A DNA stretch of 64,000 bases, taken from Cytobacillus firmus. GTDB lineage: Bacteria > Bacillota > Bacilli > Bacillales > Cytobacillaceae. Location of the stretch: contig NZ_JAMBOJ010000025.1 in assembly GCF_023715565.1 (NCBI RefSeq), positions 1 through 64,000 of the forward strand, in the 5' to 3' direction. Made by a program: the position numbers and the translations under genes. Positions 44,371 to 54,093 of the stretch are shown in pieces; position 1 is the stretch's first letter, and each line of letters begins with the position of its first letter. The notes beneath the pieces were generated by a model. The model did not search any database. It was not told the DNA's origin and saw nothing but the letters and a program-made list of their open reading frames with translations.

Positions 44371-45165
44371 TCAACTTATTATGTTAGATACGACTGCCCC
44401 TACAATTGCCCCCAAAAGCAGCATAACAATAGCGTAAAGCCAGTGGTCCTTAATGGCTTCATAAACACCCTGAGGAGATAATCCATAAGGTTCATGCCAT
44501 TTAGCATTTGTTTTTAGATTTCCTGATGCTACTTTATCTAAAATGGAATGAAAAACATCAACTTTCTTTAGAGTTGACATGTGCAGTTTTACATATTCTT
44601 TATTAGCAAATGCTGCAGCTTCGGATTGTCCATCCAAAAAATCTCTATGTGAGATTTTATTTTTTTCAATTAGTTTTTCTAACCTTGGATGACCGATATA
44701 ACCTACACCATAAATATCAATAAGTAATCTTGCCAAGTCATACTTTTTTTCATCGTCTATTGTTTCGGGTCTTCCTCCTAAAACCCTATATCTATTTTCA
44801 ATTGCTTCAAATCCAAAGTTCAAATCCCTCATATTCCAGTGAATCCAAGTATAGGATTTATGCTTCTTAACAAACTGAAAAAACTCTTTTAACATTTCTC
44901 TTTCAAGTTCATCATAGTTTTGTTTAATGTCCTCGAATGGTATTTTTTTTATTTCAGCTATTTTATGAATAGCAAACGATTTTGTTTGTGCTGTATTATA
45001 ATACCTTACTGCTATTGAAGTAACCCTCGGTGTATAACCGCTGGGAACATTATAAAAGCTTTCACAAGAATAATGTATTAATAACAGATGTGAAGCATTG
45101 TTCACAAGTTCATTAATTGTCTCAAGTGCCTTTTTTCTTTTTTTGATTTTATGATTAAGATTCAA
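44371..45165 (-). CDS. Unknown protein with one C-terminal membrane anchor
   Basis: The 264-residue product has a soluble domain of about 235 residues and a C-terminal helix (WLYAIVMLLLGAIVGAVVSN, about 240-260). The soluble part has blocks LLLIHYSCESFYNVPSG, YTWIHWNMRDLNFGFEAIEN and SHRDFLDGQSEAAAF; their spacing faintly recalls an RNase H-like exonuclease but the acidic residues do not fit the DEDD pattern, so I make no such call. It is the first gene of a likely two-gene unit with the HEPN protein. Confidence 0.6.
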   Translation of the reverse strand: MNLNHKIKKRKKALETINELVNNASHLLLIHYSCESFYNVPSGYTPRVTSIAVRYYNTAQTKSFAIHKIAEIKKIPFEDIKQNYDELEREMLKEFFQFVKKHKSYTWIHWNMRDLNFGFEAIENRYRVLGGRPETIDDEKKYDLARLLIDIYGVGYIGHPRLEKLIEKNKISHRDFLDGQSEAAAFANKEYVKLHMSTLKKVDVFHSILDKVASGNLKTNAKWHEPYGLSPQGVYEAIKDHWLYAIVMLLLGAIVGAVVSNIIS

Positions 45166-45375
45166 GTTATCGCCACCTTATAATTCATAGTGAATCTACC
45201 TTAGCAATCTACTATTATATCACAAAATTTGCAAAAATTTGAACTTTAATAGTGCATCGGAAGTAAAAACAATACATGGTGTGTGGATGAACCGACTATG
45301 GGTCTACCCCGCTCAATACCCTACTGAAAATGTGGAAATATACCCCCATATCCTCAATATAAAGAAAGAGACCCT

Positions 45376-45951
45376 CTAGAGAGTCTCTTGCAATCGCTTT
45401 GCTTCTAATTCATTCTTTCTGTTAATCAGTGTGCGTTTCTTTATTCCCGTCATTTCTTCAACTTCTTTGTATGTATGGATTTTGAGAAGTTCTAGAGCAT
45501 GCAATACTTGAGCCTTTGTGTGTTTTCTAGGTCTACCTTCTCTAAAATCATCTCGTTGCTTAGCCAACGCTTTACCTTCTTGAGTACGTTCTACAATCAT
45601 ATCTCGTTCAAATTCTGCAAATGAACTAAGTATATTGAAAATCAACCTACCTGTTGGAGTGTTTTCTACTAGTCCCATATTAAGGATGTGAACCTTTACG
45701 CCTCTTGCAAATAGAGCCTTAACTGTTTGAATACCTTCAACTGCTGACCTAGCAAATCTATCTAATTTTGTTACGACTAATGTGTCCCCTTCTTGTAAAG
45801 CCTCAAGCACCTTGTTGAACTCAGGTCTATCTGTTTTAGTACCTGTGAACTTCTCTTTATGTATCACCTGGCATCCTTCCGCTTTTAACGCTTGGATTTG
45901 AACATCTAAATCTTGTGCTATTGTTGAGACCCTTGCGTATCCATATTTCAC
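45376..45951 (-). CDS. Serine recombinase (resolvase/invertase family)
   Basis: The 191-residue protein has the catalytic serine in [16 protein letters not shown], the [12 protein letters not shown] helix, [18 protein letters not shown], and a C-terminal HTH ([20 protein letters not shown]). It matches Tn3-type resolvases and invertases. Sequence upstream holds clustered GTGCAATAA words in both orientations that may be its res site. It may resolve element dimers or invert a segment; no partner transposase is seen. Confidence 0.93.
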   Translation of the reverse strand: MKYGYARVSTIAQDLDVQIQALKAEGCQVIHKEKFTGTKTDRPEFNKVLEALQEGDTLVVTKLDRFARSAVEGIQTVKALFARGVKVHILNMGLVENTPTGRLIFNILSSFAEFERDMIVERTQEGKALAKQRDDFREGRPRKHTKAQVLHALELLKIHTYKEVEEMTGIKKRTLINRKNELEAKRLQETL

Positions 45952-45978
45952 TCTATTCCCTCACCTTTCTCCAAGCAC

Positions 45979-46062
45979 TTATTGCACTAAGTTATTGCAC
46001 TGATTGAAGCCTATTATAGCAAGGTCACTAAAAAGGTGCAATAACTTTCAAGTATTTGCACC
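45979..46062. repeat. Clustered TTATTGCAC / GTGCAATAA words, candidate res site
   Basis: TTATTGCACT occurs at 45979-45988 and 45992-46001 (13-base period). The complement GTGCAATAA lies at 46036-46044, and TATTTGCACC at 46053-46062, forming an inverted pair. The cluster is immediately upstream of the resolvase gene. Confidence 0.5.
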
Positions 46063-46302
46063 TTAAGTCATATCTTAAACAAGGTCACGTTTTTAAAGGA
46101 TTACGGATGATGTATTGATTTAGGTTACATATTCCATTTCGATGATTCGTGTCGAACAACATTAGTGTATCACTTTTACGTTTTATCACTTTACCGCTCT
46201 AATTCGAGTCCATTATTTGAGTTGTATCGGATATTTTACAGTAAACGAGTGTGAATGACTATGCTTTAAATCTCAAAAGACATAATATAAGGACAACCAG
46301 AA
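46063..46302. other. Intergenic stretch between resolvase and hsdS
   Basis: AT-rich; no gene or repeat supported here apart from the hsdS terminator to its right. Confidence 0.3.
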
Positions 46303-46329
46303 GAAAAAGCACCCAATTAATTTGGAGGC
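46303..46329 (-). terminator. Putative terminator after hsdS
   Basis: On the minus strand GCCTCCAA pairs with TTGGGTGC (one mismatch) and is followed by TTTTT. Confidence 0.5.
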
Positions 46330-46339
46330 CTTCTTATAA

Positions 46340-47701
46340 CTATTTCACTTGTTCTTGGAGTACTTCTTTGAGCAATTCAATCGCAATTTCATCACTTGGG
46401 TTATTTGTTTCAAGTTCACCTCGGAAAGCTTTAGAAAGGATAGATTGTTCAAGTTTTTCCATAATCTCAATCGCATTATCGACAAATCCTATAGTATGAT
46501 TTTCTTGTGATAACGTCCTTTCTATAAAACTTACTATTTCCCTTTGTGTTTCAATAGGTGGAACTGGAACAGGGATGCTACTTAATTCTTTTTGATTTAT
46601 TTTAGGTAGTACAGACCTAGAACCTGCTGTAGAAGCTTTTTCAACAAAAAATGGAGAAAGCATGTACCAATATAGATATTTTATATCTATATTGGTTTCT
46701 ATCGGATACATATCCGCACTACATAAGCCATCAAATTCAGCTAACGTTACTTTAGATAAATATGGCCGAATTTTAGAATACAATATTTGCCCTCTGTAAA
46801 AGTAATGTTTTGGACTTTTAACTTTTGATTCCTCAATTGTTTGGTAGTCCAACAACCGTCCTGTTCCTTTTTCAATATTATCTGGAGCAATATGAGGAAG
46901 ATTTAAGTATTGTTTAGGTTCCACTAGGTTAGAACAAACATGTGCTACATCCTTGAACCTTTTCCATTCCCATTTATCAGGTATTACGTAAGGTTGTTCG
47001 TCTATTTGATTTAATACACCAGCACTATCTGTTATTTCCCCACGAAACGCCTTATCTAAAATAGCTGCTCGACGAAGTTTAAACGTTCCCTTCGCTTCCT
47101 TAATCAACAGCTTTGCTTCCTCAAGTTTACTTAAAAGACGCTCCACTTTCTCGACAATCCGTTTTTGTTCATTCACAGGAGGGAGAGGAAGTGGCATCCT
47201 TTCATAGTCTGTACTTCGAACTGAAGGGGAATTATCTCCCCTTGTATGGTCAATCAGATATTGAGTAACATAATTAGAGCATAGATAGCTATACAAAAAA
47301 TTTGAATTTAATATTTCTTTAGGTGTACAAACATAAAAAGCCGTAGACACCACCAGTTTATTATCATCTATATCGATATGTGCTATATTTTTTAAATACG
47401 GTCTTACTAGTGATATAATCACATCATTCTTTGAAACTTTTCTTTTTGCTCTACTAGGTGCAAGAGTTATTTCTACTTCCTTTACTTGTCTAACCGATTG
47501 TTTTTTATTATCTATTGCATCAACATCTATATAATGGAAAACTTCCCCATCTAATCTCTTAGGGTCTCTAGTTTCCATCGGTTTAATAGCATTTTCAACT
47601 CTAGTCCACACCCAGTTTTTCGGCACTTCATACGGCTGTTCTTCCTGTGAAACTAAAGTTTCTTTCAACAATTCCTCAATGGTCTTTTTTTTCTTACTCA
47701 T
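46340..47701 (-). CDS. hsdS: Type I restriction-modification specificity subunit
   Basis: The 453-residue protein has two target-recognition domains, each opening with a PxxWxWxR/K block (VPKNWVWTRVENAIKP and IPDKWEWKRFKDVAHV), and two conserved helices (NEQKRIVEKVERLLSKLEEA and ETQREIVSFIERTLSQ). HsdS dictates the bipartite DNA site recognised by the methylase and nuclease. ATG 47701 overlaps the hsdM stop by four bases. Both TRDs look intact, so specificity should be functional if hsdM is. Confidence 0.93.
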   Translation of the reverse strand: MSKKKKTIEELLKETLVSQEEQPYEVPKNWVWTRVENAIKPMETRDPKRLDGEVFHYIDVDAIDNKKQSVRQVKEVEITLAPSRAKRKVSKNDVIISLVRPYLKNIAHIDIDDNKLVVSTAFYVCTPKEILNSNFLYSYLCSNYVTQYLIDHTRGDNSPSVRSTDYERMPLPLPPVNEQKRIVEKVERLLSKLEEAKLLIKEAKGTFKLRRAAILDKAFRGEITDSAGVLNQIDEQPYVIPDKWEWKRFKDVAHVCSNLVEPKQYLNLPHIAPDNIEKGTGRLLDYQTIEESKVKSPKHYFYRGQILYSKIRPYLSKVTLAEFDGLCSADMYPIETNIDIKYLYWYMLSPFFVEKASTAGSRSVLPKINQKELSSIPVPVPPIETQREIVSFIERTLSQENHTIGFVDNAIEIMEKLEQSILSKAFRGELETNNPSDEIAIELLKEVLQEQVK

Positions 47702-49127
47702 TTTATGACCACCTCGTCACCTTCAACCGCACGTAGTTCTTCAACTACTTCATTTAATAAATCCATTGCCTGTTGAAGTTTTGCAATCGCTTCTTCTGCT
47801 GATTCAATCGGGTCTGGTAAATTTTCATATGAGGATAATGATTCATCTGCAATCAATCCGATATCTAAGCTGTCATTCTTCTTTGCAATTTCTTCTCGTG
47901 TAAACAAATTCCAACGCACATCTTCCACTTTCGAACGGTCTTCCGCAACGTATGCTTTCATGAATTTTTCAAAATGATTCATAGTTAACTGATTACGTTT
48001 CCCAAATGAAGGCATGTTTGTTCGAAGGTCATAGACCCATACATCTTTCGTGTTATCTTGGTCTGTTGTTCCTCTTGTGAAGAATAAGACGTTTGTTTTC
48101 ACACTTTGGGCATAAAAAATCCCTGTTGGTAATCGTAAAATCGTATGTAAGTTGCATTTATTCATTAGGTCACGACGAATTTGCGAACCAACACCACCTT
48201 CAAACAACACATTATCGGGCAGTACAACCGCTGCACGGGTGTTTCCATCATCTTTTAAAGCGTTATAAATCAACTGCAAGAAATTTAACTGTTTATTCGA
48301 TGTTTCAAACGTTAAATCATCACGAGAAACACGTTCCCCGCCTTTTTTGTACCGAATGGTGGATTCGTTAAGATAACATCAAAGTTCTTCATCCATTTCC
48401 CATTCCCAGACAAAGAATCTCCTTGTTCCAAACGTCCTTCCATGTTGTGAAGTAAAGCATTCATTAATGCAAGACGATGTGTGTCTTTTACCAGTTCCAT
48501 TCCTGTAAAGGCTTCTTTCTTTTGGAATTCAGCTTCTTGTGGGTCGAGGTCAAAATAGTCATCTGTTTTGTTTTTTAAATATTGGTCTGCCGCAATCATG
48601 AAACCAAATGTTCCACAGGCAGGGTCATTACATCGTTCTCCAACTTTCGGGTCGATAAGTTGTACCATTACGTCAATAAGTACACGAGGTGTGAAATATT
48701 GTCCCGCTCCAGATTTCTTTTCACTTGCGTTCTTCTCTAGTAGCCCCTCATAAAGATTCCCAAGTCCTTCTTCTTTTGCATTATACCAATCAAGTGCATC
48801 AATCGATTTAATTATTTTCTCTAAGTTTTTTGGTTCTCCAATACTTGTAGACGCATCACTGTAAATTAGTCGTAGTTGTTCATTTTCACTGCTTCCTAAG
48901 TCAAGTAATAGCCGCTGATAAAATGTCTTTAATTCTAAACCTTCTTTATCTAACAAATCATCCCAACGATAACCTTCTGGAATAACTCCTTCTGTTTCTT
49001 GTTCCTTCATCATTTTTAGAAATAATAAATAGGTTAATTCTGTTACATATTGTTGATAGGTAATTCCGTCATCACGCAACACATTACATAGATTCCATAG
49101 TTTTTGAACGATTTCTTGGTTGTTCAT
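47698..49127 (-). pseudogene. hsdM: Type I methyltransferase subunit, interrupted by a -1 frameshift
   Basis: The N-terminal part (49127 down to 48312) covers the helical domain and SAM motif I (CNDPACGTFGFMIAA; the usual third Gly is Phe) and the catalytic LTNPPFG. It then fails one codon after GTKK. The C-terminal part (ending 47698) reads on in another frame with LIYNALKDDGNTRAAVVLPD and YDLRTNMPSFGKRN. The break is in an A6 tract (T6 at 48343-48348 on the plus strand); seven A would restore KKGGERVSRDDLTFETS. It may be a true mutation, a phase-variable tract or a sequencing error. Confidence 0.88.
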
Positions 49128-49231
49128 TTTTCAGCCTCCTGCTAGCCCCGAGTATATTTTAATTTTGGTTTCCTCATTTAAACCTCATTAAAGCGAAAAT
49201 CAAAGCCAATGTAACTTATCTATTATAACTT

Positions 49232-49256
49232 AAAAAATGCCCCTATGAAGAGGCAC
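49232..49256 (-). terminator. Terminator after hsdR
   Basis: On the minus strand TGCCTC pairs with GGGGCA (one wobble) and is followed by TTTTTT, so hsdM probably has its own promoter in the 100-base gap. Confidence 0.6.
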
Positions 49257-49260
49257 AATG

Positions 49261-52200
49261 TTAACTAATATATAGGTTCTCATTTATGGTAGTAACAACC
49301 GTATCAATATAGTCTCCGAACTCACGTTTTAGCAATTTGTAGCCACCAGAAGTTTTAAATGGTTCTTCCGAGAATGCCTCTTCTGCAGTTGGTGCTAGTA
49401 CTGGTACTTGAAGTAATTGTTTTTCAATTCTCTCTAACCATTTCTTCTGTCTTGGAGTCCAATCATGCAGTGAATACACTTTTTGCATCGCCTGTTTAAT
49501 ACGTGTTTCATGGTCAACGAGTACTTCACCTAATGCAGCTTGGCGAATAAAGCTAATAATATCTGCTGCAATGTCTTCATTTTTTGTCTGTTTCCATGCT
49601 GTTTGCAAATGAGATTGCTTAAACCCTTTTGTTTCTAGAATGGTAATAAGTTCTCTTAAATCCTGCCTTGTTAAATCCTTGGGTCGTGTACAAATAAGAT
49701 GAAGAGCGGGAATTTCGTTAATATTTTCTTGGATAAAACGAACAAATCCATCTAAATAATCTTCTGGACGCTTGTTTCCTTCACCGTATCCCCGAACCAC
49801 ATCCGTTACTTCATCATCTTTGTAGGAGATATATCGTTTCTCGCCTTTTACCCGATATGTTCCCATATATTCAAATAGCATATTATGTTGCTTCGCTTTT
49901 TGGGGAGTATACGACTGAATTTCCTTCGCCCACTCATCAATATTTTTCCCATTCGAAAGTTCTTCAAATTTCTGCCTTCCTTCTTCATCCAGTCTTTGCT
50001 TACGACGCTGGATTTTAGCTACTAATTGGTCACGATAAAAAGAAGCTTCGGTTTCTGTGGCAGCATTGGCAAGCGATTCATACAGTTCACCGATACTGTA
50101 ATTTTGTTTCTTTACAACAGGTTTCATCTCCGTATAAATTTGTAGTTTGTCGTAAATACCAACAGCATCATAAATGTTAAAGTGTGTCTTTCCAATGTCT
50201 GTACAAAGACGAGTCGCACGTCCAAGCATTTGGTCATAAAGAATACGAGATTGTATTCGTCGTAAAAATACCAGGTTTGTTATTGGTGGAACGTCAATGC
50301 CTGTGGTGAGTAAATCAACGGTTACAACAACGTTTGGCAGCCGTTCGTTTTTAAACCTTTTAATTGCATCTAATGGTTTGTAGATATAGCCAGTAATTTT
50401 CATAATGGCATCATCTTCAATTTCATCGCCACGTTCTTTGAATGCTTCCTTTAATAAGCGAACAACCAAATCCGCATGTTGGTCTGTGGCTGTAAATATA
50501 AGAGTCTTTTCATTTCCTGTTGGGTCAATGTATTCAACTAGCTTATTTAGAACCGCTCGATTAAAAGGTTCAGTAATAACTCTTTTATTAAACTGCTCCA
50601 CTTCAAAGTGTACAGTATCTTCCATCTTCTCTAGTTGAATCTCACCTTTATCAACGTCATACATTTCTACTTCTTCGTTTTTTTGAAACGTAATTCCAAC
50701 CTGAGATAGTTCTGTTTTAAATAAATAAGGTGGCTCATGGTCAACTAAATAACCATCCAGAACCGCTTCACTATAAGAATACTTAAAAATAGGCATACCA
50801 AAAATTTCAGTTGTATGAAGAGCGGGTGTTGCAGTAAGCCCTAAACAGGCTGCATCAAAATAATCAATTACACGTCGGTATTGACTAATATAATCATTTT
50901 GGTCACGGAACTCTAACTCTTCTTCTGACATTTCTCTATCACTTGTATAGCCACGATGCGCCTCATCTACAATGATAAAATCATACTGTCCTACACTTGG
51001 TAGCTTTTCATTATCGCTATAGAAAAGTCTCCGAACCATTCCTTGTACGGTCGCAATATGCACCTTGGTTTCAACTTCTGGAGATATGTCTTCTAAAGAC
51101 TTTACATCGTATATATCAGCAAATGAGTAGCCTTCAATTTTAGTATCCTTAAGTGCATCCTCTGTCTGTTTTCCTAACGAATTACGGTCAACTAGGAAAA
51201 GAATACGACGACATTTTTTTGACTTGATTAAGCGATACATAAGAGCAATGGCTGTACGAGTTTTTCCAGTTCCTGTTGCCATCGCAATGAGCATTCTTCT
51301 TTGTCCTTCTTTTAATCCCTCTTCAGCGGCAATTACAGCTTTTTGCTGATAGTGTCGCAAGCCAAACTTGGTAATATCCTCTTTTTCTAATCGTTTATCT
51401 GCGTCTTTATCATCTTGACTAAGAAGAAGCTGCAAGTCGTCAGGTGAGTGCCACCCTTCTAATGGGCGAGCATGTTCTAATGGTTTGCGTGAATCCCAAA
51501 ACCAGATGCCCGACTCTTCTTGAAGTTGTCTCAAGTACGGTCGACCATTCGTTGCGTATAAAAATGGCAATTGGTATTCACCTGTTGTGGGTGTAATAAC
51601 TTCATCTTCAATCTGCACTACACTTTTTGCATAAACTTTTGTTTGGCTTTCTAATGCACCAGGAATCGTTTTCTTTTTTGCTTTTGCTTCGATAAAGCCA
51701 ACAAGCTTCAGACCAATAAATAACGCATAGTCAACCCTGCCGCCATCAACCTTCCACTCTGCAATCGCCATGTTTCGATTTTTCTCTGGATGTGTACCGT
51801 TCTTTTGATGATTTAGTACATTTGTATCTGCTTCCCAACCCACAGCACGCAGTTTTTCATCGATAATGGTACGTGTTTCAGCCTCTGTTAATTGCTGTCG
51901 ACGCATAAAGTTTTTGGATATTTTTTTACGCTCGACTTTTACATCTGTTTGTTCTACTTCTGCTTGCTGACGGATTGTCTTTAATTCCTCTTCAAGCTTT
52001 TTGACTTTTTCCTCATATTCTTGTTGAAGTCTTTCTGTACTCTGTTTTGATTGTTCCTGAGGTTCTATATATTTTGGTGCTTGAAAGTCCCAATCACCAT
52101 ATACCTCCATAAACCAAATAGACAAGCGGAAAGTCAATTGCAATAAAGCTTTTGCTTCTTCTGTTTTTCCATAACCTGCTTCGTGCATCGCTAGATTTCC

Positions 52201-52467
52201 CTTGCGACGTAGGGTTTCAAATATATCAATTAATTCTGGCTCGAGTAAGCCTTCTCGACGTAATGTATTAATACGGTCTACTTGTGTAGTACCGTATGCT
52301 TCCTTAATGCTCTCAGAGGCAAGAATAAATTTAGTTATTGTCTCTGCAAACAAACGCAATTTCATTATCGTTGTATGGGGGTCGTGATATACATTTTTCT
52401 CAGCAGTTTCACCCAAGTTAGCAAGTACATCCCATTTCCCTTGAAAAAATGAAAAGTTACTGCTCAT
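49261..52467 (-). CDS. hsdR: Type I restriction endonuclease subunit R
   Basis: The product is about 1068 residues. An N-terminal DUF4145-like domain is followed by a coiled stretch and the HSDR_N nuclease with VDYALFIGLKLVGFIEAKAK (D...ExK). The SF2 translocase follows with AMATGTGKTRTAIALM, VDEAHRGYTSD, LTATP and RILYDQMLGRATR. ATG 52467 is chosen because GGTGAT precedes it; the GTG at 52476 lies within that ribosome site. The protein cuts DNA lacking the HsdM mark after ATP-driven translocation. It is first in the hsdR-hsdM-hsdS order. Confidence 0.93.
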   Translation of the reverse strand: MSSNFSFFQGKWDVLANLGETAEKNVYHDPHTTIMKLRLFAETITKFILASESIKEAYGTTQVDRINTLRREGLLEPELIDIFETLRRKGNLAMHEAGYGKTEEAKALLQLTFRLSIWFMEVYGDWDFQAPKYIEPQEQSKQSTERLQQEYEEKVKKLEEELKTIRQQAEVEQTDVKVERKKISKNFMRRQQLTEAETRTIIDEKLRAVGWEADTNVLNHQKNGTHPEKNRNMAIAEWKVDGGRVDYALFIGLKLVGFIEAKAKKKTIPGALESQTKVYAKSVVQIEDEVITPTTGEYQLPFLYATNGRPYLRQLQEESGIWFWDSRKPLEHARPLEGWHSPDDLQLLLSQDDKDADKRLEKEDITKFGLRHYQQKAVIAAEEGLKEGQRRMLIAMATGTGKTRTAIALMYRLIKSKKCRRILFLVDRNSLGKQTEDALKDTKIEGYSFADIYDVKSLEDISPEVETKVHIATVQGMVRRLFYSDNEKLPSVGQYDFIIVDEAHRGYTSDREMSEEELEFRDQNDYISQYRRVIDYFDAACLGLTATPALHTTEIFGMPIFKYSYSEAVLDGYLVDHEPPYLFKTELSQVGITFQKNEEVEMYDVDKGEIQLEKMEDTVHFEVEQFNKRVITEPFNRAVLNKLVEYIDPTGNEKTLIFTATDQHADLVVRLLKEAFKERGDEIEDDAIMKITGYIYKPLDAIKRFKNERLPNVVVTVDLLTTGIDVPPITNLVFLRRIQSRILYDQMLGRATRLCTDIGKTHFNIYDAVGIYDKLQIYTEMKPVVKKQNYSIGELYESLANAATETEASFYRDQLVAKIQRRKQRLDEEGRQKFEELSNGKNIDEWAKEIQSYTPQKAKQHNMLFEYMGTYRVKGEKRYISYKDDEVTDVVRGYGEGNKRPEDYLDGFVRFIQENINEIPALHLICTRPKDLTRQDLRELITILETKGFKQSHLQTAWKQTKNEDIAADIISFIRQAALGEVLVDHETRIKQAMQKVYSLHDWTPRQKKWLERIEKQLLQVPVLAPTAEEAFSEEPFKTSGGYKLLKREFGDYIDTVVTTINENLYIS

Positions 52468-52619
52468 TGTTATCACCGTTTTCTGGAAAGGTTGTTTGTG
52501 TCAATTATACTATAGGCATACAAAAATTAGGAAATGGAATAGTTTTACTCATTAAAAAAAGTCGATTTCTCGACTCAAGATGTATGTAATGGTAATCAAT
52601 CTTATTAGCTAGTAGACTA

Positions 52620-53135
52620 TCAAAGTAAATCTTTTATTCTTAATGCCATAAATTGTGGCTCGGAAGGGATTCGTCTGGGACGTAAAGTCTTAAATCCATA
52701 ATGTTCATTTATGATAATAATGTTATCATTAATTGCCTCTGCTGTTATAAAAATACACCCAGTAACTTCTGCTATCTTAATAGCTGTATTGAATACACGG
52801 CTAAACACTTCCCTCCCTATACCTTTCAGCCTATATGAATCATCTATACCTATGTAATGTAATCGAACGGCAGGGAATAAATTAAATGATTCACGGTACA
52901 ACTGAAAAGAAAGTTTTTCAGCCTTTTTTACTCCAACTTCTACTTCTTCGTTAAACAAGGTAAAGAACCCAACTATAACTTCTTCACCATCAAGAAGAAC
53001 GTGGGTTCTTGCAAGCATTTCAAAATCATATTTTTTTGCTTTATGTTTAAAAAACTCCTCAACTCTTTCTTCATCTGAACACATAAAATTGTTAATGCTA
53101 GCCTCGCTTACCTCTCGAATGGATACCCATTGCAT
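52620..53135 (-). CDS. GNAT acetyltransferase, possible toxin of a toxin-antitoxin pair
   Basis: The 171-residue protein has the GNAT core: VGFFTLFNEEVEVG, HYIGIDDSYRLKGIGREVFS with an RLKGIG acetyl-CoA loop, and FITAEAINDNIIIINEHYGF. Size and shape match TacT/AtaT-type toxins that acetylate aminoacyl-tRNA. It starts 38 bases inside the upstream small gene, a tight coupling typical of antitoxin-toxin order. Ordinary N-acetyltransferase function cannot be excluded. Confidence 0.75.
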   Translation of the reverse strand: MQWVSIREVSEASINNFMCSDEERVEEFFKHKAKKYDFEMLARTHVLLDGEEVIVGFFTLFNEEVEVGVKKAEKLSFQLYRESFNLFPAVRLHYIGIDDSYRLKGIGREVFSRVFNTAIKIAEVTGCIFITAEAINDNIIIINEHYGFKTLRPRRIPSEPQFMALRIKDLL

Positions 53136-53409
53136 TTCCCCTAATACCTCTCTCGCTTATTTTTTTTGCTAATTCAGACTTTATAGTTGAAACATTTTTA
53201 ACAACTCTTTTTTTCCCTAAACTATTTACAATTACTAATGTTTTTCCATCTGATTTAATTGCAATGGGTCGTTTACTTCTTTTTATTAAATTTCTTGCCC
53301 GAAGTATTTCTTTACTATTGTCCTTTTCTGGACTTAATGCCCAATTTAAAAATTCTTGTTCTTCTGTTGTATTATCAAATTCAATAATAATCGGTTGTTT
53401 CTTTTGCAT
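53098..53409 (-). CDS. Small protein overlapping the GNAT gene, putative antitoxin
   Basis: The 103-residue product has an acidic N-terminus (IIIEFDNTTEEQEFLNWALS), a beta-rich middle (RPIAIKSDGKTLVIVNSLGK) and a strongly basic C-terminus with GIRGNAMGIHSRGKRG. It does not look like a ribbon-helix-helix TacA antitoxin. GGGGGAG precedes ATG 53409. The overlap with the GNAT gene and its place upstream suggest a partner or antitoxin role; family not recognised. Confidence 0.6.
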   Translation of the reverse strand: MQKKQPIIIEFDNTTEEQEFLNWALSPEKDNSKEILRARNLIKRSKRPIAIKSDGKTLVIVNSLGKKRVVKNVSTIKSELAKKISERGIRGNAMGIHSRGKRG

Positions 53410-53630
53410 GTATACTCCCCCTTATTGTTAAGGTTATCATTATTATACCACAAACCAAAAGAATTGTTACAAAATGGGAATTTGGCGATGATTAACAAAG
53501 TCATTATTGAACCTCTAAATCTCTGCAGCAAATAGTTTATTTTCACTTAATGAAATCACAGTTTTATTAGTTTGTGTAACAATGACTTGAATTCCGACCT
53601 ATGTTCAATCATCCGCTCCAATATATGAAG

Positions 53631-53657
53631 AAGGACTCGGGATGTATCCAAGTCCTT
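53631..53657 (-). terminator. Weak hairpin terminator
   Basis: AAGGACT and AGTCCTT pair around a 13-base loop, 44 bases after the stop of the two-TM protein gene; the T-run is poor. Confidence 0.4.
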
Positions 53658-53700
53658 TAAGATTTGTTGTTAAAGATAAGCACCCTTTAGTTCAACAAGT

Positions 53701-54093
53701 TTATTTATTTTTTTCTATTAGCCATACTAAGTAATCTATTTTTTTATTGTAATCAGAATGTTGAAACCTATCTAAGAAAGTGACCAATTTCAATAAAAAA
53801 AATGAAAACCCAATAAATAAAAGTATTTGACTTAAATGTGATAATTTCGTATCAAAAGAAGGTGCCAAAATTGCAATAACTGCAATAAGGATAGCCACTA
53901 CTCCACTTGTTAAATTAAAATCTCTTTTCTGGCATAGTAAAACCGTTTGTATTTTTTCTAGATTAACTGCTGAATCATCTTTCAAAATCATAATTATTCG
54001 ATGTGCGGTTTCTTCATTATCTGATTTCATTAAATCTTCTATAGCTTTTATAGTCTTCGTATCGTTTTTTAGATAAGATTTTAAATACTTCAT
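53701..54093 (-). CDS. Small membrane protein, two helices
   Basis: The 130-residue product has a charged N-terminal half (YLKSYLKNDTKTIKAIEDLM) and two membrane helices (VVAILIAVIAILAPSF and ILLFIGFSFFLLKLV). ATG 54093 is chosen because AAAGGA lies six bases upstream. No family recognised. Small two-helix proteins next to defence genes are sometimes membrane effectors, but nothing here proves it. Confidence 0.55.
   Translation of the reverse strand: MKYLKSYLKNDTKTIKAIEDLMKSDNEETAHRIIMILKDDSAVNLEKIQTVLLCQKRDFNLTSGVVAILIAVIAILAPSFDTKLSHLSQILLFIGFSFFLLKLVTFLDRFQHSDYNKKIDYLVWLIEKNK

Noticed and set aside
44371-45165. A DEDD 3'-5' exonuclease call for the membrane-anchored protein
   Set aside because: The first motif lacks the DxE pair and later acidic positions are not at family spacing.
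45166-45375. Possible toxin or regulator gene between the membrane protein and the resolvase
   Set aside because: No open frame or ribosome site of note in this 210-base gap.
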